Part shown: piece after piece, positions 19,407 through 28,518 of the stretch | How positions within the stretch are numbered: the first letter of the stretch is position 1 | Layout: every line of letters starts with the position of its first letter | NCBI GenBank assembly: GCA_019637295.1 | Contig: JAHBVX010000005.1 | Coordinates: forward strand, 310,001-374,000 | Direction: 5' to 3' | Length of the DNA: 64,000 nt | DNA from: Polyangiaceae bacterium | Lineage (GTDB): Bacteria; Myxococcota_A; Polyangia; Polyangiales; Polyangiaceae | Translations under genes and position numbers: made by a program | The notes under the pieces: generated by a model | Database searches by the model: none | Told to the model about the DNA's origin: nothing | Seen by the model: only the letters and a program-made list of their open reading frames with translations

Positions 19407-20891
19407 TCAGAACAGGCGCTTGCGCTTGGACGACGCCAATATCCCGAGCATCTCTCGGTACTTGGCGACGGTTCGGCGCGCAATCTTGATGCCCTCGGTC
19501 CGCTCGAGGATCTCGACGATGGCCTGGTCGCTCAGCGGGTTCTGTTTGTCTTCGTCTTCGATGATCTTCTTGATGGCCTGCTTGACGCTCTCGCTGGCGA
19601 TGTCTTCCTCGCCGACCCGGCGGATGCTCGAATTGAAGAAGTACTTGAGTTCGAACAAGCCCTGGGGCGTGTGCATGTACTTGTTGGTGGTAACGCGGGA
19701 GATCGTCGATTCGTGCATCCCGACGGCCTCGGCGACGTCGCGCAGGATCATCGGCTTGAGGAACGCGACGCCGCGTTCGAAGAAATCCCGCTGTTTCTCC
19801 ACGATGCACTCGGCCACTCGGATGATCGTCTTTCGTCGCTGCTCGATGGCACGGATCAGCCACTGAGCGTTGCGCAGCTTCTCGCCGATGAACTCCTTGG
19901 CGTTGGGATCCTGGAGCATCTTTCGAGTCAGGTCTTCGTTGATGTACAGGCGCTGTACCCCGCGATCGTTGTCGAGCACCACGAAGCGTTCGCCGTCCTT
20001 CAGCACGTACACGTCGGGCGTGATGCCGATCGTACGGTCGTCGGTGTCCGTAAAATTGCGCGCCGGGCGGCTCTCGAGCTTCTGGATCTCCTTGGCAGCC
20101 TCGTACACCTCCTCGAGCGGAATCTTCATTTCGCGCGAGATGGCCTGGTAGTTGTGCTTCTCGAGGTGGTGCATGTGGTGCTCGATGATGTCGATCTCCA
20201 CGTCCTCGTAACCGTAGACCTTGGCCTGGATCAGCAGACACTCCCGCAGGTCACGGGCGGCGACCCCGATGGGATCGAAGTTCTGGATCAGCTCGAGGAC
20301 CAGGGGGGTGTCCTCGGGGTGCAAGCCCGCCTCCGCCCCTAGGTCTAGGATGCTCAGGTCCGGGGTCCGGGTCCCATCCTCTCGCTCCACACCCTCGAGA
20401 TCGAGATAGCCGTTCTCGTCCAGGTTACCGATCACGAGCTCGGCGAATCGCCGCTCTTCGTCGGTGAAGTCGCTGAGCTGCAGCTGCCACATCAGGTGGT
20501 CCTGCAAGCTGCGCGGTTTGGTCAGGTTCTGCTCGATGGGCGGCAGCTCATCGAAGCCACCGCGGCTGCCCGGCAGTGGCTGCTGCATCGAGCGGTTCTC
20601 GAGGAACTTCTCCCAGTCCACCTCCCGGGCGGCCTTCTCGGTCTCACGGGCGTCTTCCGTGCGCTCGGCCTTGGGAAAGTCGCGTTCTTCGGCGTTGTGA
20701 GCCGCCTTGCGCTCCCCCTCCCGGCTGCGCCCGTCCGCCTCTTCGTCGCTGAGCACCGGGTTGTTGTCGAGCTCCTTGCGGACTTCGTCGATCAGCTCGA
20801 GCCGCGAAAGTTGCAGCAACCGAATCGCCTGTTGCAGCTGAGGCGTCATCACGAGCTGCTGGGACAGGCGCAGTTGCTGCTTGATTTCCAT
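19407..20891 (-). CDS. rpoN: RNA polymerase sigma-54 factor
   Basis: The 494-aa product has region I (KQQLRLSQQLVMTPQLQQAI), an acidic region II (about 50-120), the core-binding domain, and the RpoN box ARRTVAKYRE near the C-terminus that reads the -24 element. It directs core polymerase to -24/-12 promoters opened by AAA+ activators. The 94 bp upstream contain a TACACT hexamer (rc at about 20939-20944) that could be a -10 box, though no good -35 matches it. The gene lies between lptB and hpf, as in many proteobacteria. Confidence 0.97.
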   Translation of the reverse strand: MEIKQQLRLSQQLVMTPQLQQAIRLLQLSRLELIDEVRKELDNNPVLSDEEADGRSREGERKAAHNAEERDFPKAERTEDARETEKAAREVDWEKFLENRSMQQPLPGSRGGFDELPPIEQNLTKPRSLQDHLMWQLQLSDFTDEERRFAELVIGNLDENGYLDLEGVEREDGTRTPDLSILDLGAEAGLHPEDTPLVLELIQNFDPIGVAARDLRECLLIQAKVYGYEDVEIDIIEHHMHHLEKHNYQAISREMKIPLEEVYEAAKEIQKLESRPARNFTDTDDRTIGITPDVYVLKDGERFVVLDNDRGVQRLYINEDLTRKMLQDPNAKEFIGEKLRNAQWLIRAIEQRRKTIIRVAECIVEKQRDFFERGVAFLKPMILRDVAEAVGMHESTISRVTTNKYMHTPQGLFELKYFFNSSIRRVGEEDIASESVKQAIKKIIEDEDKQNPLSDQAIVEILERTEGIKIARRTVAKYREMLGILASSKRKRLF

Positions 20892-20985
20892 GTTCTACGC
20901 GGCTTCCGGGGCGAGAGCGGCTGACCGCCCGCGGCCAGTGTACCATCCCCCGAGCAAGAAGTGAGCCCACTAAGCGGGGCCGGGG

Positions 20986-21714
20986 TCAGCCCAGGTAGCG
21001 GGCTTGGACCGCGGGATGGTCGAGGAACTCCGCCGGCGACGCCCATAGCTCAATCCGGCCGTCCAGCAACAGCGCAGCTCGGTCGGCGAAGCCGAGCGTC
21101 TCGACCACGCGGTGGTCGGCCACCAGCACGGCTGCGCCGCGGTCCGCCTCCTCGCGCAGCACGCGCCCGACCCGCTCGGCGAGCCCCGGATCGAGGCCTC
21201 CGAGGGGCTCGTCCAGCAGCATGACCTTGGGGCGTGGCAGCAGCACGCGCAACAGCTCCAGTCGGCGGCGCTCTCCCCCCGAGAGCTCGCGGGCGCGGAG
21301 GCCCAGCAGCTTGGGCTCGAGGCCCACCCGAGCGAGCCGCTCGCCCGGCTCCAGCTCCGCGGCGCCGCACAGGCGGGCGAAGGTCCGCAGGTTGTCCGCG
21401 ACGGTCAGGTCGAACAGGACGCTCGGCGTCTGCGGCAGATAGCCCAGCCCCGCTCGGGCTCGACGCCACAGGGGCTGCGCGGTGACCTCGCTCGGGCCGA
21501 GCCGAACCACGCCACCGCTCGGCGCCAGCTCGCCGGCCAGCACCCGCAGCAGCGTGCTCTTTCCCGCACCGCTCGGGCCCAGCAGCGCGACGACCTCTCC
21601 CGGTCGGACCTCGACGTGCACGCCGGAGAGCACCGCGCTCTCGCCCAAGCGCACCGTGAGGTGCCGTCCGCTGAGCGCCGGCTCGGTGGAGGCGTCGAAG
21701 GTCAGCGTGGTCAC
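20986..21714 (-). CDS. lptB: LPS export ABC transporter ATPase LptB
   Basis: This 242-aa ABC ATPase has Walker A GPSGAGKST (about 47-55), the Q-loop YLPQTPSVLFDLTV, signature LSGGERRRLE, Walker B VMLLDEPLGGLDP and a switch His in VADHR. The YLPQ...FDLTV wording and the position between lptA and rpoN identify it as LptB, the motor of the LptB2FG complex that extracts lipopolysaccharide. It overlaps the lptA stop by 4 bp. The LptF/G permeases are not adjacent; a short LptF/G-like gene lies at 46050-46790. Confidence 0.87.
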   Translation of the reverse strand: MTTLTFDASTEPALSGRHLTVRLGESAVLSGVHVEVRPGEVVALLGPSGAGKSTLLRVLAGELAPSGGVVRLGPSEVTAQPLWRRARAGLGYLPQTPSVLFDLTVADNLRTFARLCGAAELEPGERLARVGLEPKLLGLRARELSGGERRRLELLRVLLPRPKVMLLDEPLGGLDPGLAERVGRVLREEADRGAAVLVADHRVVETLGFADRAALLLDGRIELWASPAEFLDHPAVQARYLG

Positions 21715-22214
21715 CGCTTCGGTGGTTGCACTGGAATCGAGCCCTTGACCTCGTGCAGCGTCACCTTGCGCGTGTCCAGATCGATGCTGGCCTTGGCGGC
21801 CTCCACCCAGCCCTTGCCGCGTGCCAATCGGACGGCGCCCCGCAGCACCACGCTGCGACTGGCGACGTCGAGCTCGACCGTGGAAGCGGTGGCCTCGATG
21901 CCGCGCATGGTGGCCTTCACGCCGCCGCTGCCCTTGGCCCAGCGCACTCGGGGCGCTTGATCGTAGCTGAGCTCCAGCTTCGGGCTGCTGAGCGCGAGGT
22001 CCCCGAGGCCAATGCGCACATCGCCTTCGAGCAGCGCCGTTCCCTTCGCCACGTCCACGTCGAGCCGCTTGGCGGAGACGTCCAACGTCTCGCCCTCGAC
22101 GACCAACAACGGCTCGGCGTGAGCGCTAGGCGTCCCGCCGCTGCCGAACCAGCCCACCGCCAGGGCCATCACGGCCAACCGGAGCCAGGAGCGAGTGCGC
22201 GGGGGAGACAACAC
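21711..22214 (-). CDS. lptA: LptA/OstA-like periplasmic LPS transport protein
   Basis: The 167-aa protein has a signal peptide (SWLRLAVMALAVGW, cleavage near AHA-E) and an OstA-type beta-jellyroll pattern: VVEGETLDVSAKRLDVDV, ALLEGDVRIGLGDLALSSPKLELSY, TASTVELDVASRSVVLRGAVRL. Such domains form the periplasmic bridge for LPS between LptC and LptD. An LptC-like or fused LptC/A role cannot be excluded, since no separate lptC is seen. GTG start at 22214 lies 7 bp after the GTPase gene upstream. Confidence 0.8.
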   Translation of the reverse strand: MLSPPRTRSWLRLAVMALAVGWFGSGGTPSAHAEPLLVVEGETLDVSAKRLDVDVAKGTALLEGDVRIGLGDLALSSPKLELSYDQAPRVRWAKGSGGVKATMRGIEATASTVELDVASRSVVLRGAVRLARGKGWVEAAKASIDLDTRKVTLHEVKGSIPVQPPKR

Positions 22215-22221
22215 CGATAGC

Positions 22222-24708
22222 CTAACACTTGGACGCAGGCGGCGCCGGTTCCATTCGTGCCGATTGCGCCCCCGCGAAGGCGTCGCTGATGGCGGTCAGT
22301 CGCAGCTCCCAGCTCGGGGCCTGTGCCCCCTCGGGAGCGCCCAGCGCCGCGCAGGACTCGGCCAACTCCTCCAGCACCAGCAGCAGCCGCTCGACGGCGC
22401 GCCCTCGGCCCTCGCCCACCAGCAGCGGCCCCAGCGCCGTGAGCGCGGCGATCACTGGCGCTTCGCCGAGCGATCGCGCGTGTTCCCGCGCCGGGCCTAC
22501 CAGGTCCGCCACGAAGCTGTCGAGGACCCCAGCGCACAGCAGCCGTGCAGCCCGTCGAGACAGGAAGCGCTCCACGCTCGCGTCGTGCGCGAGGCCGGCC
22601 ACCGGCCGCGCGGCGGCCTCGAGCTCCGGCAGCAGCGCCACCACCGCCTGCCGCCAGCCCTCGACCCGCCGGCTGTCGCGTCGGCCCTCGGCCCAGCGCG
22701 CGAGCGCACGGGCCATCTCGCGGCGCTCCTCGAGCCGGCGTTGCTGCTCCTGCCGCGCGAGCTGCGCGCGGGCCCCGAGCCTGCCGACCAGCCGTCCAAC
22801 CCGCTGCCGCAGCGCGCGGCGACGCACCTCGTCGCCCCAGCGCCCAGCGAGCTCGTCCACCAAGCGGCACACGTCGTTCAGCCCGGACCCCGCACGCACT
22901 GCCGGATCCGGCGACAAGGCCTGACGGGCGGACAGCGACAGCAGCGGGCGCTCGAGCGTCAGCCCGGCTGCAGCCAGACCTCGCTCCACGTGAGCAACGG
23001 CCTCGTCGAGCGCCGGGCCGTCGAGCCGGTCTCGCTTGTTCACGAGCACGAGCAGCGGCAGCCCGAGCGCGCCGAGCTCAGTCAGACGGTCGCGCTCGCT
23101 GGCCTTCAAGGGTTGCGTCGCGTCGAGCAGCCAAACCGCGACATGAGCCTCCGCGATCGCCTGCTGAGCCGCGCGCGCATGGGCCGCCTCGGGCGCGTTG
23201 AAGCCCGGCGTATCCACCAACTCCACCCGCTTGAGCAGCTCCAGGGGCGCCGACAGCGTCACCCGCTCGACCTGCTCGGCGGTCACCTCGTCGAGGGTGC
23301 GCTCGAGCTCGGAGAAGGGTACCAGCCGGTCCGCTTGGCCATCGCGCCGCTCGATACGGGCAATGCGGTCGGGGGACCACACGAGGCGATGGAGCGTCGC
23401 CGTGGTCGGCAACACGCCCATGGGTGCGACGGCCTCGCCGAGCAGGGCGTTGATGAGGCTCGACTTGCCCGCGTTGAACTCGCCGACGATCGCTGCGCGC
23501 AAGGGGCGCTGGAGTTCGAGCGCGAGCCCACCGATCTCGGTCACGGTCTCCATGGCCCCTAGCGCGGAGGCCACCGCGAACAGCTCGTCGAGCAACGCCG
23601 CAAGCTCGGCGTCCGCGCCCGAGAGCCAGCTCGTCACGATAGCGACCCGGCGCTGGTGCGCGAAGGGGCTGGTGCAGCCGTCGAGCGTGGCCAGCTGCTC
23701 GTGCGGCGGGCTGGCCTCGAGCGAGCGCGCGATGGCGAGCGCTTCCGGATCGATGCTCACGCCGCGCTGCGCCGCGAGGCGAGCGGCTTGGGCGAGAGCC
23801 GCCGGATCCTGACGTTGCAGCGCGCGACGCACCAGGGCTGCGAGCAGCAGCGGGTCCTCGTGGGAGGCGGCAGCACGGCAGAGGGCCAGCATTCCGGCGT
23901 TGGGATCCGACGCCAAGGCGAGCGCGGTCGACCAGTGCGGATCGTCACCGCGTCCCAGATCGACCATCAGACGCGCGAGCTTCTCCACCTCCGGCACCGG
24001 CAGCGACTCGATGGAGTCCAGCAGCACGGCGTCCGCGCCCGGCGCGTCAAGCAGCAGCGCCCGTCGGAGCGCCTCGGCGTGACCTGGGTGTTCGGCCCCC
24101 AGCAAGCGCGCGCGCAGCAGCCAGCCCGGGCCATCTCCGGCCGCGGGCAACGACAGCTGGCTGGCCAGCCGCATCGCGCCCTCACGATCGCCGAGCTCGA
24201 GGCGTGTGCGCACGCGGATCGCTCGGGCGAACTCCTGCTGCGCCGCCGCCACGCCCAGCTGCGCCAGCCAGCGCTCGGCCCGCTCCGGATCACCGCGCTC
24301 CAGGTCGCGCTCGGCCAGCTGAAGGCGTGCTCGATCTGCTGCTTCTGTCGGCGCGAGCGCGTCGGCCGCTCGCTCGAGGGACTGCCCCACGTCCACGCCG
24401 AGCCGGCGCTCGACCTCCGCCCGTCGCAGCCAGACGTCCGCGCGGAATGGCAGCAGCACGGACAGGTGCTCGAGCGCGTCGAGGGCGTCGCGATCGAGCT
24501 GCATGGCGAGCGCTGCGTCGATGCACAACAAGAGCACTACCGGCGAATCCGGCAGCTCCGCGAGGAGGTCGAGCCCGATCGAGCGCGCTTCCGAGGCCCG
24601 GCCCTCGCCGAGCGCGCGACGACCGGCGCGCAGCCGCCCATCGGCGCCCCGGGCGACGACTTCGGCGCGGCTCAGCCAGTCGGAGAGCGCATCGGAGAGT
24701 CGGACCAT
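22222..24708 (-). CDS. Dynamin-like GTPase with helical-repeat N-terminus
   Basis: An 828-aa protein. Residues 1-~390 are Ala/Leu/Arg-rich helical pairs resembling TPR repeats (for example LAELPDSPVVLLLCIDAALAM, DVWLRRAEVERRLG). The GTPase domain has P-loop GEFNAGKSS at 409-417, a PTTATLH switch I, VELVDTPGFNAPE (G3, about 500) and LLVLVNKRDRLDG (G4, about 558), the pattern of bacterial dynamin-like proteins. The C-terminal ~170 residues are helical. Bacterial dynamins remodel or repair membranes. No transmembrane segment was seen. It is immediately upstream of lptA-lptB, so an envelope role is plausible but inferred. Confidence 0.8.
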   Translation of the reverse strand: MVRLSDALSDWLSRAEVVARGADGRLRAGRRALGEGRASEARSIGLDLLAELPDSPVVLLLCIDAALAMQLDRDALDALEHLSVLLPFRADVWLRRAEVERRLGVDVGQSLERAADALAPTEAADRARLQLAERDLERGDPERAERWLAQLGVAAAQQEFARAIRVRTRLELGDREGAMRLASQLSLPAAGDGPGWLLRARLLGAEHPGHAEALRRALLLDAPGADAVLLDSIESLPVPEVEKLARLMVDLGRGDDPHWSTALALASDPNAGMLALCRAAASHEDPLLLAALVRRALQRQDPAALAQAARLAAQRGVSIDPEALAIARSLEASPPHEQLATLDGCTSPFAHQRRVAIVTSWLSGADAELAALLDELFAVASALGAMETVTEIGGLALELQRPLRAAIVGEFNAGKSSLINALLGEAVAPMGVLPTTATLHRLVWSPDRIARIERRDGQADRLVPFSELERTLDEVTAEQVERVTLSAPLELLKRVELVDTPGFNAPEAAHARAAQQAIAEAHVAVWLLDATQPLKASERDRLTELGALGLPLLVLVNKRDRLDGPALDEAVAHVERGLAAAGLTLERPLLSLSARQALSPDPAVRAGSGLNDVCRLVDELAGRWGDEVRRRALRQRVGRLVGRLGARAQLARQEQQRRLEERREMARALARWAEGRRDSRRVEGWRQAVVALLPELEAAARPVAGLAHDASVERFLSRRAARLLCAGVLDSFVADLVGPAREHARSLGEAPVIAALTALGPLLVGEGRGRAVERLLLVLEELAESCAALGAPEGAQAPSWELRLTAISDAFAGAQSARMEPAPPASKC

Positions 24709-24720
24709 TGGCGCCGCAGG

Positions 24721-26100
24721 CTATCGCGGCTCGCTCGCCGCGTCTCGGGCGCCGTACTCGGCCAGCACGACGTAGCGTTGGTCGGCGCCGAGCGGCAGCT
24801 CGGCGATCGGCTGGTAGCCCAGCGCATGCGCGTCACGCGCAACGACCTGCTCGACCCCCCGAGCGAACTGGCCGCCCTGAGGGGGCCAGACGAGCTTCCG
24901 CCCTGGGGCGAGCAACAGCACGACGTGATCGACGCGGCGCGTGCGCAGCAGGTCGGCCGGCACCCGCTTGGTCGTGTGCCCCCCCGCCAGCCGGGCGATG
25001 CTGGGGTCGGTGACTCCCGCGAGGTCGACAACCAGCCCGGGGTGAGCCACGCCGACCCAGCCCACGTCCAGCGCCGCGACGCGCCGAGCGCCGGTCAGCA
25101 CGGGTCGCGCGCTCTCGATCAACGCCCGGCGCTCGCCCGCCACGCGCCGACTCGGCCCACCCAGCCCCACGTGCAGTAGCAGCGTCGCCGCCAGCGCGAG
25201 CGTGCCCCGCAGGAGCGTCCAGCGCAGCGCAGCCCGCTCGGCGATCTCGACGGCCACGAGCACCATCCACGGAAACACGGGCACCCACAGCCGGAACAGC
25301 GGCATCCAGTCGCCCCCCGCGGCCAGCAGCGACGCCGCGTGCGCGCCGAGGGCGACCAGCAGCAACTGGCTCTGCCGGGGCAGCCCGCGGACCACCCCCG
25401 GCGCGAGCAGCAGCCACGGTAGTCCCGTCAGCGCGAGCCCGCCGAGGACGTAGCGCAGACCATGGACGAGCTCCGCGGGCTTGGCGAGCGCAGCGAGTGG
25501 ATAGGTCGCCCCGAACGCGAGCTGTCGGACCAGCACCACCAGCACGATCGGCGTGAGCCAAATCAGCGCTCGAGTCGCGACCCGGCCGCGGCGCTCCCGC
25601 TCGACCCAGGCCCCCCCGACGGCCACGATCGCCGTCGCCGGGATCAGCTCCGGGCGGAGCGCGCCCACGACGCCGGCGGCGAGCACGCCCGCTGGGCCTC
25701 GGCCCGCCGCCAGGGCACACCCGAGCGCCACCAAGCCGGTCTCCAGCCCCGCTGATGCCCAAGCCAACCACGGCAGACTGGCGCACCAGAGCAACACGGG
25801 CAGCCATCCACGCCAGCTGCCCCCTCGGCGAGCCACTCGCCCCGCAACCACCGCCGCGGTCGTCACGACGCTGGCAGCGCCGACGACGCGGGCGAGCTCG
25901 AAGGCGGCCTCCGTCGAGCGCCGCGCCGCCGGCAGCAGCAGCAGCGGGAAGCCGAGCGGCGTGACCGCGTCGACCGCTGCGCCCGCCGCGTTGAACCGAT
26001 GACCGTCGCCAATCGCCCAGTGGTGAGCGACTCGGGCGATGATCCAGGCATCATCTACCGTGAAACCCCAGACCGCGCCCACACCCAGCACGGTGAGCAC
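24721..26100 (-). CDS. GT-C-like polytopic membrane glycosyltransferase
   Basis: The 459-aa protein has about nine hydrophobic segments and an N-terminal TVDDAWIIARVAHHW motif. The acidic DDA after the first membrane helix, followed by a DAVTPLGFPLLLL segment, is the arrangement of GT-C enzymes that use polyprenyl-phosphate sugars (AftB-like arabinofuranosyl/mannosyltransferases). The soluble C-terminal ~130 residues include ALDVGWVGV and VVDLAGVTDP. Substrate is unknown. It starts with GTG and runs 12 bp upstream of the dynamin-like gene. It is divergent from the PQQ-propeller gene across 130 bp. Confidence 0.68.
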   Translation of the reverse strand: MLTVLGVGAVWGFTVDDAWIIARVAHHWAIGDGHRFNAAGAAVDAVTPLGFPLLLLPAARRSTEAAFELARVVGAASVVTTAAVVAGRVARRGGSWRGWLPVLLWCASLPWLAWASAGLETGLVALGCALAAGRGPAGVLAAGVVGALRPELIPATAIVAVGGAWVERERRGRVATRALIWLTPIVLVVLVRQLAFGATYPLAALAKPAELVHGLRYVLGGLALTGLPWLLLAPGVVRGLPRQSQLLLVALGAHAASLLAAGGDWMPLFRLWVPVFPWMVLVAVEIAERAALRWTLLRGTLALAATLLLHVGLGGPSRRVAGERRALIESARPVLTGARRVAALDVGWVGVAHPGLVVDLAGVTDPSIARLAGGHTTKRVPADLLRTRRVDHVVLLLAPGRKLVWPPQGGQFARGVEQVVARDAHALGYQPIAELPLGADQRYVVLAEYGARDAASEPR

Positions 26101-26230
26101 GGCGACCGCGACGGAGGCGACGAGGGCCCGAGCTGGCCTAGCGACGTTTTCCAGTACTGTCCACTCCTCGGCAATCGCGCCGCAAAAGTTAGGGGAGGTC
26201 CCGCGGAGTTCCTACGATGGCACGCATCGA

Positions 26231-28489
26231 ATGTCAGCGATTCACGTCGTCGTTCGCCCCAGCGGCTCCCCCTCTCAGCGCGGTCAGAACACGCTCCTTG
26301 GCCTCATCGACCTCATCGTCGATGGCGTCAACCTGACCGCTCGCATCGGCGAGGCGCTGGCCGTCCCCCTGCTCACCGAGCTCTCCCACGCCGTTCTGGC
26401 CATCGAAACGGGCCGCAAGACCCGGGCCAGCGTCCAGGTGTACGCCACCGACGACGTGTGGGAAATCGGGCTCGAGAGCGACGGTCAGCACGTCCTGCTG
26501 ACCCTGTTCCGCACCGCGCCAGCGGTCGAGGTCGTCGTGTTCGAGCGGCGGCTGAGGCGCGCTGCGCTGCGCGAAGCGTTGGCGGAGGCGATCAGCAGCG
26601 CCGCTGTGGACGCCCAAGGCGACACGGGTCCGCTCGCAGCGGCGGCGCGCCTGCTCGCCGCTCTGGCTCCCGCCTCGGACCCGCTGGCGGTGGCTCAGCG
26701 TTCGAGCCACGCGCTGTCCCGAACCATGGGCGGCGTGAAGCTCGCGGCGAACGTGTCGCTCCGCAAGGGGTCCCAGTCCCTCGGACGTGACGGCGTGGAG
26801 CGCGCCGACCTGCACGCGCTGCTGGCGCTCGGTCGCGTCGAGCTGACCGTGAGGCGCAAGGCTGTCAGCCTGGGGGAGTGCCATGTGTTCTTGCTCGCGG
26901 AGCGCCTGGTGGCCTTGGCCGAGGACGTGCTCGCCTCCTGGAACGACGGCCGCCCTTGCTTCCGCCGGGTGGAGCTCTCGGGGCTGACCATCGGCGCGCA
27001 GCGCGGTCCGGCCGCCGCGCCGTTGGCGCTCACGGTGAGCCGACGTGACGGCACGAAGGTGACCTTCCCCGAGCTCGAACCGCTCGCGCTGGTGCGCGCC
27101 GTGGCGCGCTTCTCCCGCGCGCTGTCCGATCTCGTCCGCGCCGAGGACCCGAGTCAGGCCCTCAACCTGCGGCTGGTCGCGCTGGCGGAGGGTGCCCGTC
27201 AGCTCGAGCGCGGCGCCGCCGACCAGACGTGCGAGGAAGCTCCGGTGACCAACTCCAGCCCCGAGAGCTACCGCTCCTTCGCGCCTGCCGCGCGGAGCGA
27301 GAGCCGGGGGCGCTGGGAACACGGCTCGAAGATGCGCTTCCTGCCGCGCTGGGTGGCCACCGTGCCCAGCATCGATCTGTCCGCGACCTTCCTGTGCGGT
27401 GACCGCATCATCGTCGGCTCCAAGCGGGAGACCGCCTGCATCCACCGCAACTCGGGCAGCCTGCTCTGGCGCGTGCCCATGGCGCGCGCGGCGAGCGTGG
27501 CGACGCCCGCGGGATTGGCGCGCATCCATCCGGATGGCTTGGTCACGCTCCATGACCTGGGCACCGGCGCCGCGAAGTTCGAGGCGCGACTGCAGCCCCG
27601 CACCGGCGGCGGCGCGAGCGGCGCCGTCGTACACAGCGCGGGCCTCCCCAAGCTGCTGGTGATCGCGGAAGGCGACCGGCGGGTCACCGCCCTCGATCTC
27701 GTCAGCGGCGACGTGCGCTGGCGCTTCACGGCCCGTCGACCCGGCACCTACCGCGTACGCCGCGCCGGCCGCTTGTTGCTGGTCACCGGCGGGGATCGCT
27801 CGCTGTCGGCGCTCGACGTGACCAGCGGAGAGTTGGTCTGGCGGCTACGCAGCGACGCCGCGCTCACCGGAGATGTCAGCGTCGACCACGACTCGGCCTT
27901 CGTACTCACCCAGGACGGAGCGGGCGCGGCCCTGCTCCACGTCGACCCGTGGTCGGGCCAAGTGCGCTGGAGAGCCGAGGTCGACGAGCGCGTCGCGCTC
28001 AGCAGCGGCTGCTTGGTCGCTCGAGACTCGGTGGTCGTTCCCCTCCGGGATCGTCGCGGCGCAGGGCTGATGGCCTTCGATCGCAGCACGGGAGCGCGGC
28101 TGTTCGCCCACGAGCCAGGCTTGTGTGCGCCGGTCGTCTCGTGGCTGTGCGTGGACGCGGACGTCGTGGGCAATACCGCCTCGGGTGCCCTGCTGTGTCT
28201 CGACGGGCGCACCGGCGCTCTCCGGTACAGCCATGTCTTTCCCCGACACGTGGACGCGGATCAGCCCCGTCGACTCGAGCCCGTGCTGCGCAGCGGAGCG
28301 CTGTTCGTCCCGCAACACCAGGTGCACGTGGTACGACCTCGCGACGGCGAGCTCCTCGGCACCGTCCCGACGGACTTGATCCCGGACCTCCTGCGCGTGG
28401 ACGAGCGGTGCGACGTCTACGTGGCCGAAGAGAGCGGGCACGTGGCGGCCTTTGGCGCTGCCGCCCGCCTGACGCTGATCAAGGGCTGA
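26231..28489 (+). CDS. PQQ-like beta-propeller repeat protein
   Basis: The ATG at 26231 gives 752 aa. Residues 1-~350 form a unique mostly helical domain with no signal peptide. From about 365 the protein has repeated beta-propeller blades with the W-R signature (SLLWRVPM, DVRWRFTA, ELVWRLRS, QVRWRAEV) spaced about 40 residues, as in BamB/PQQ-repeat proteins. Cysteine and nucleotide-binding motifs are absent. Because there is no signal sequence it probably acts in the cytoplasm, unlike BamB. Function unknown. Upstream extension to 26039 would read through the divergent promoter region and is rejected. Confidence 0.72.
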   Translation: MSAIHVVVRPSGSPSQRGQNTLLGLIDLIVDGVNLTARIGEALAVPLLTELSHAVLAIETGRKTRASVQVYATDDVWEIGLESDGQHVLLTLFRTAPAVEVVVFERRLRRAALREALAEAISSAAVDAQGDTGPLAAAARLLAALAPASDPLAVAQRSSHALSRTMGGVKLAANVSLRKGSQSLGRDGVERADLHALLALGRVELTVRRKAVSLGECHVFLLAERLVALAEDVLASWNDGRPCFRRVELSGLTIGAQRGPAAAPLALTVSRRDGTKVTFPELEPLALVRAVARFSRALSDLVRAEDPSQALNLRLVALAEGARQLERGAADQTCEEAPVTNSSPESYRSFAPAARSESRGRWEHGSKMRFLPRWVATVPSIDLSATFLCGDRIIVGSKRETACIHRNSGSLLWRVPMARAASVATPAGLARIHPDGLVTLHDLGTGAAKFEARLQPRTGGGASGAVVHSAGLPKLLVIAEGDRRVTALDLVSGDVRWRFTARRPGTYRVRRAGRLLLVTGGDRSLSALDVTSGELVWRLRSDAALTGDVSVDHDSAFVLTQDGAGAALLHVDPWSGQVRWRAEVDERVALSSGCLVARDSVVVPLRDRRGAGLMAFDRSTGARLFAHEPGLCAPVVSWLCVDADVVGNTASGALLCLDGRTGALRYSHVFPRHVDADQPRRLEPVLRSGALFVPQHQVHVVRPRDGELLGTVPTDLIPDLLRVDERCDVYVAEESGHVAAFGAAARLTLIKG

Positions 28490-28518
28490 TCCGGACCCGG
28501 CACAGTCGCCACGGCGCT

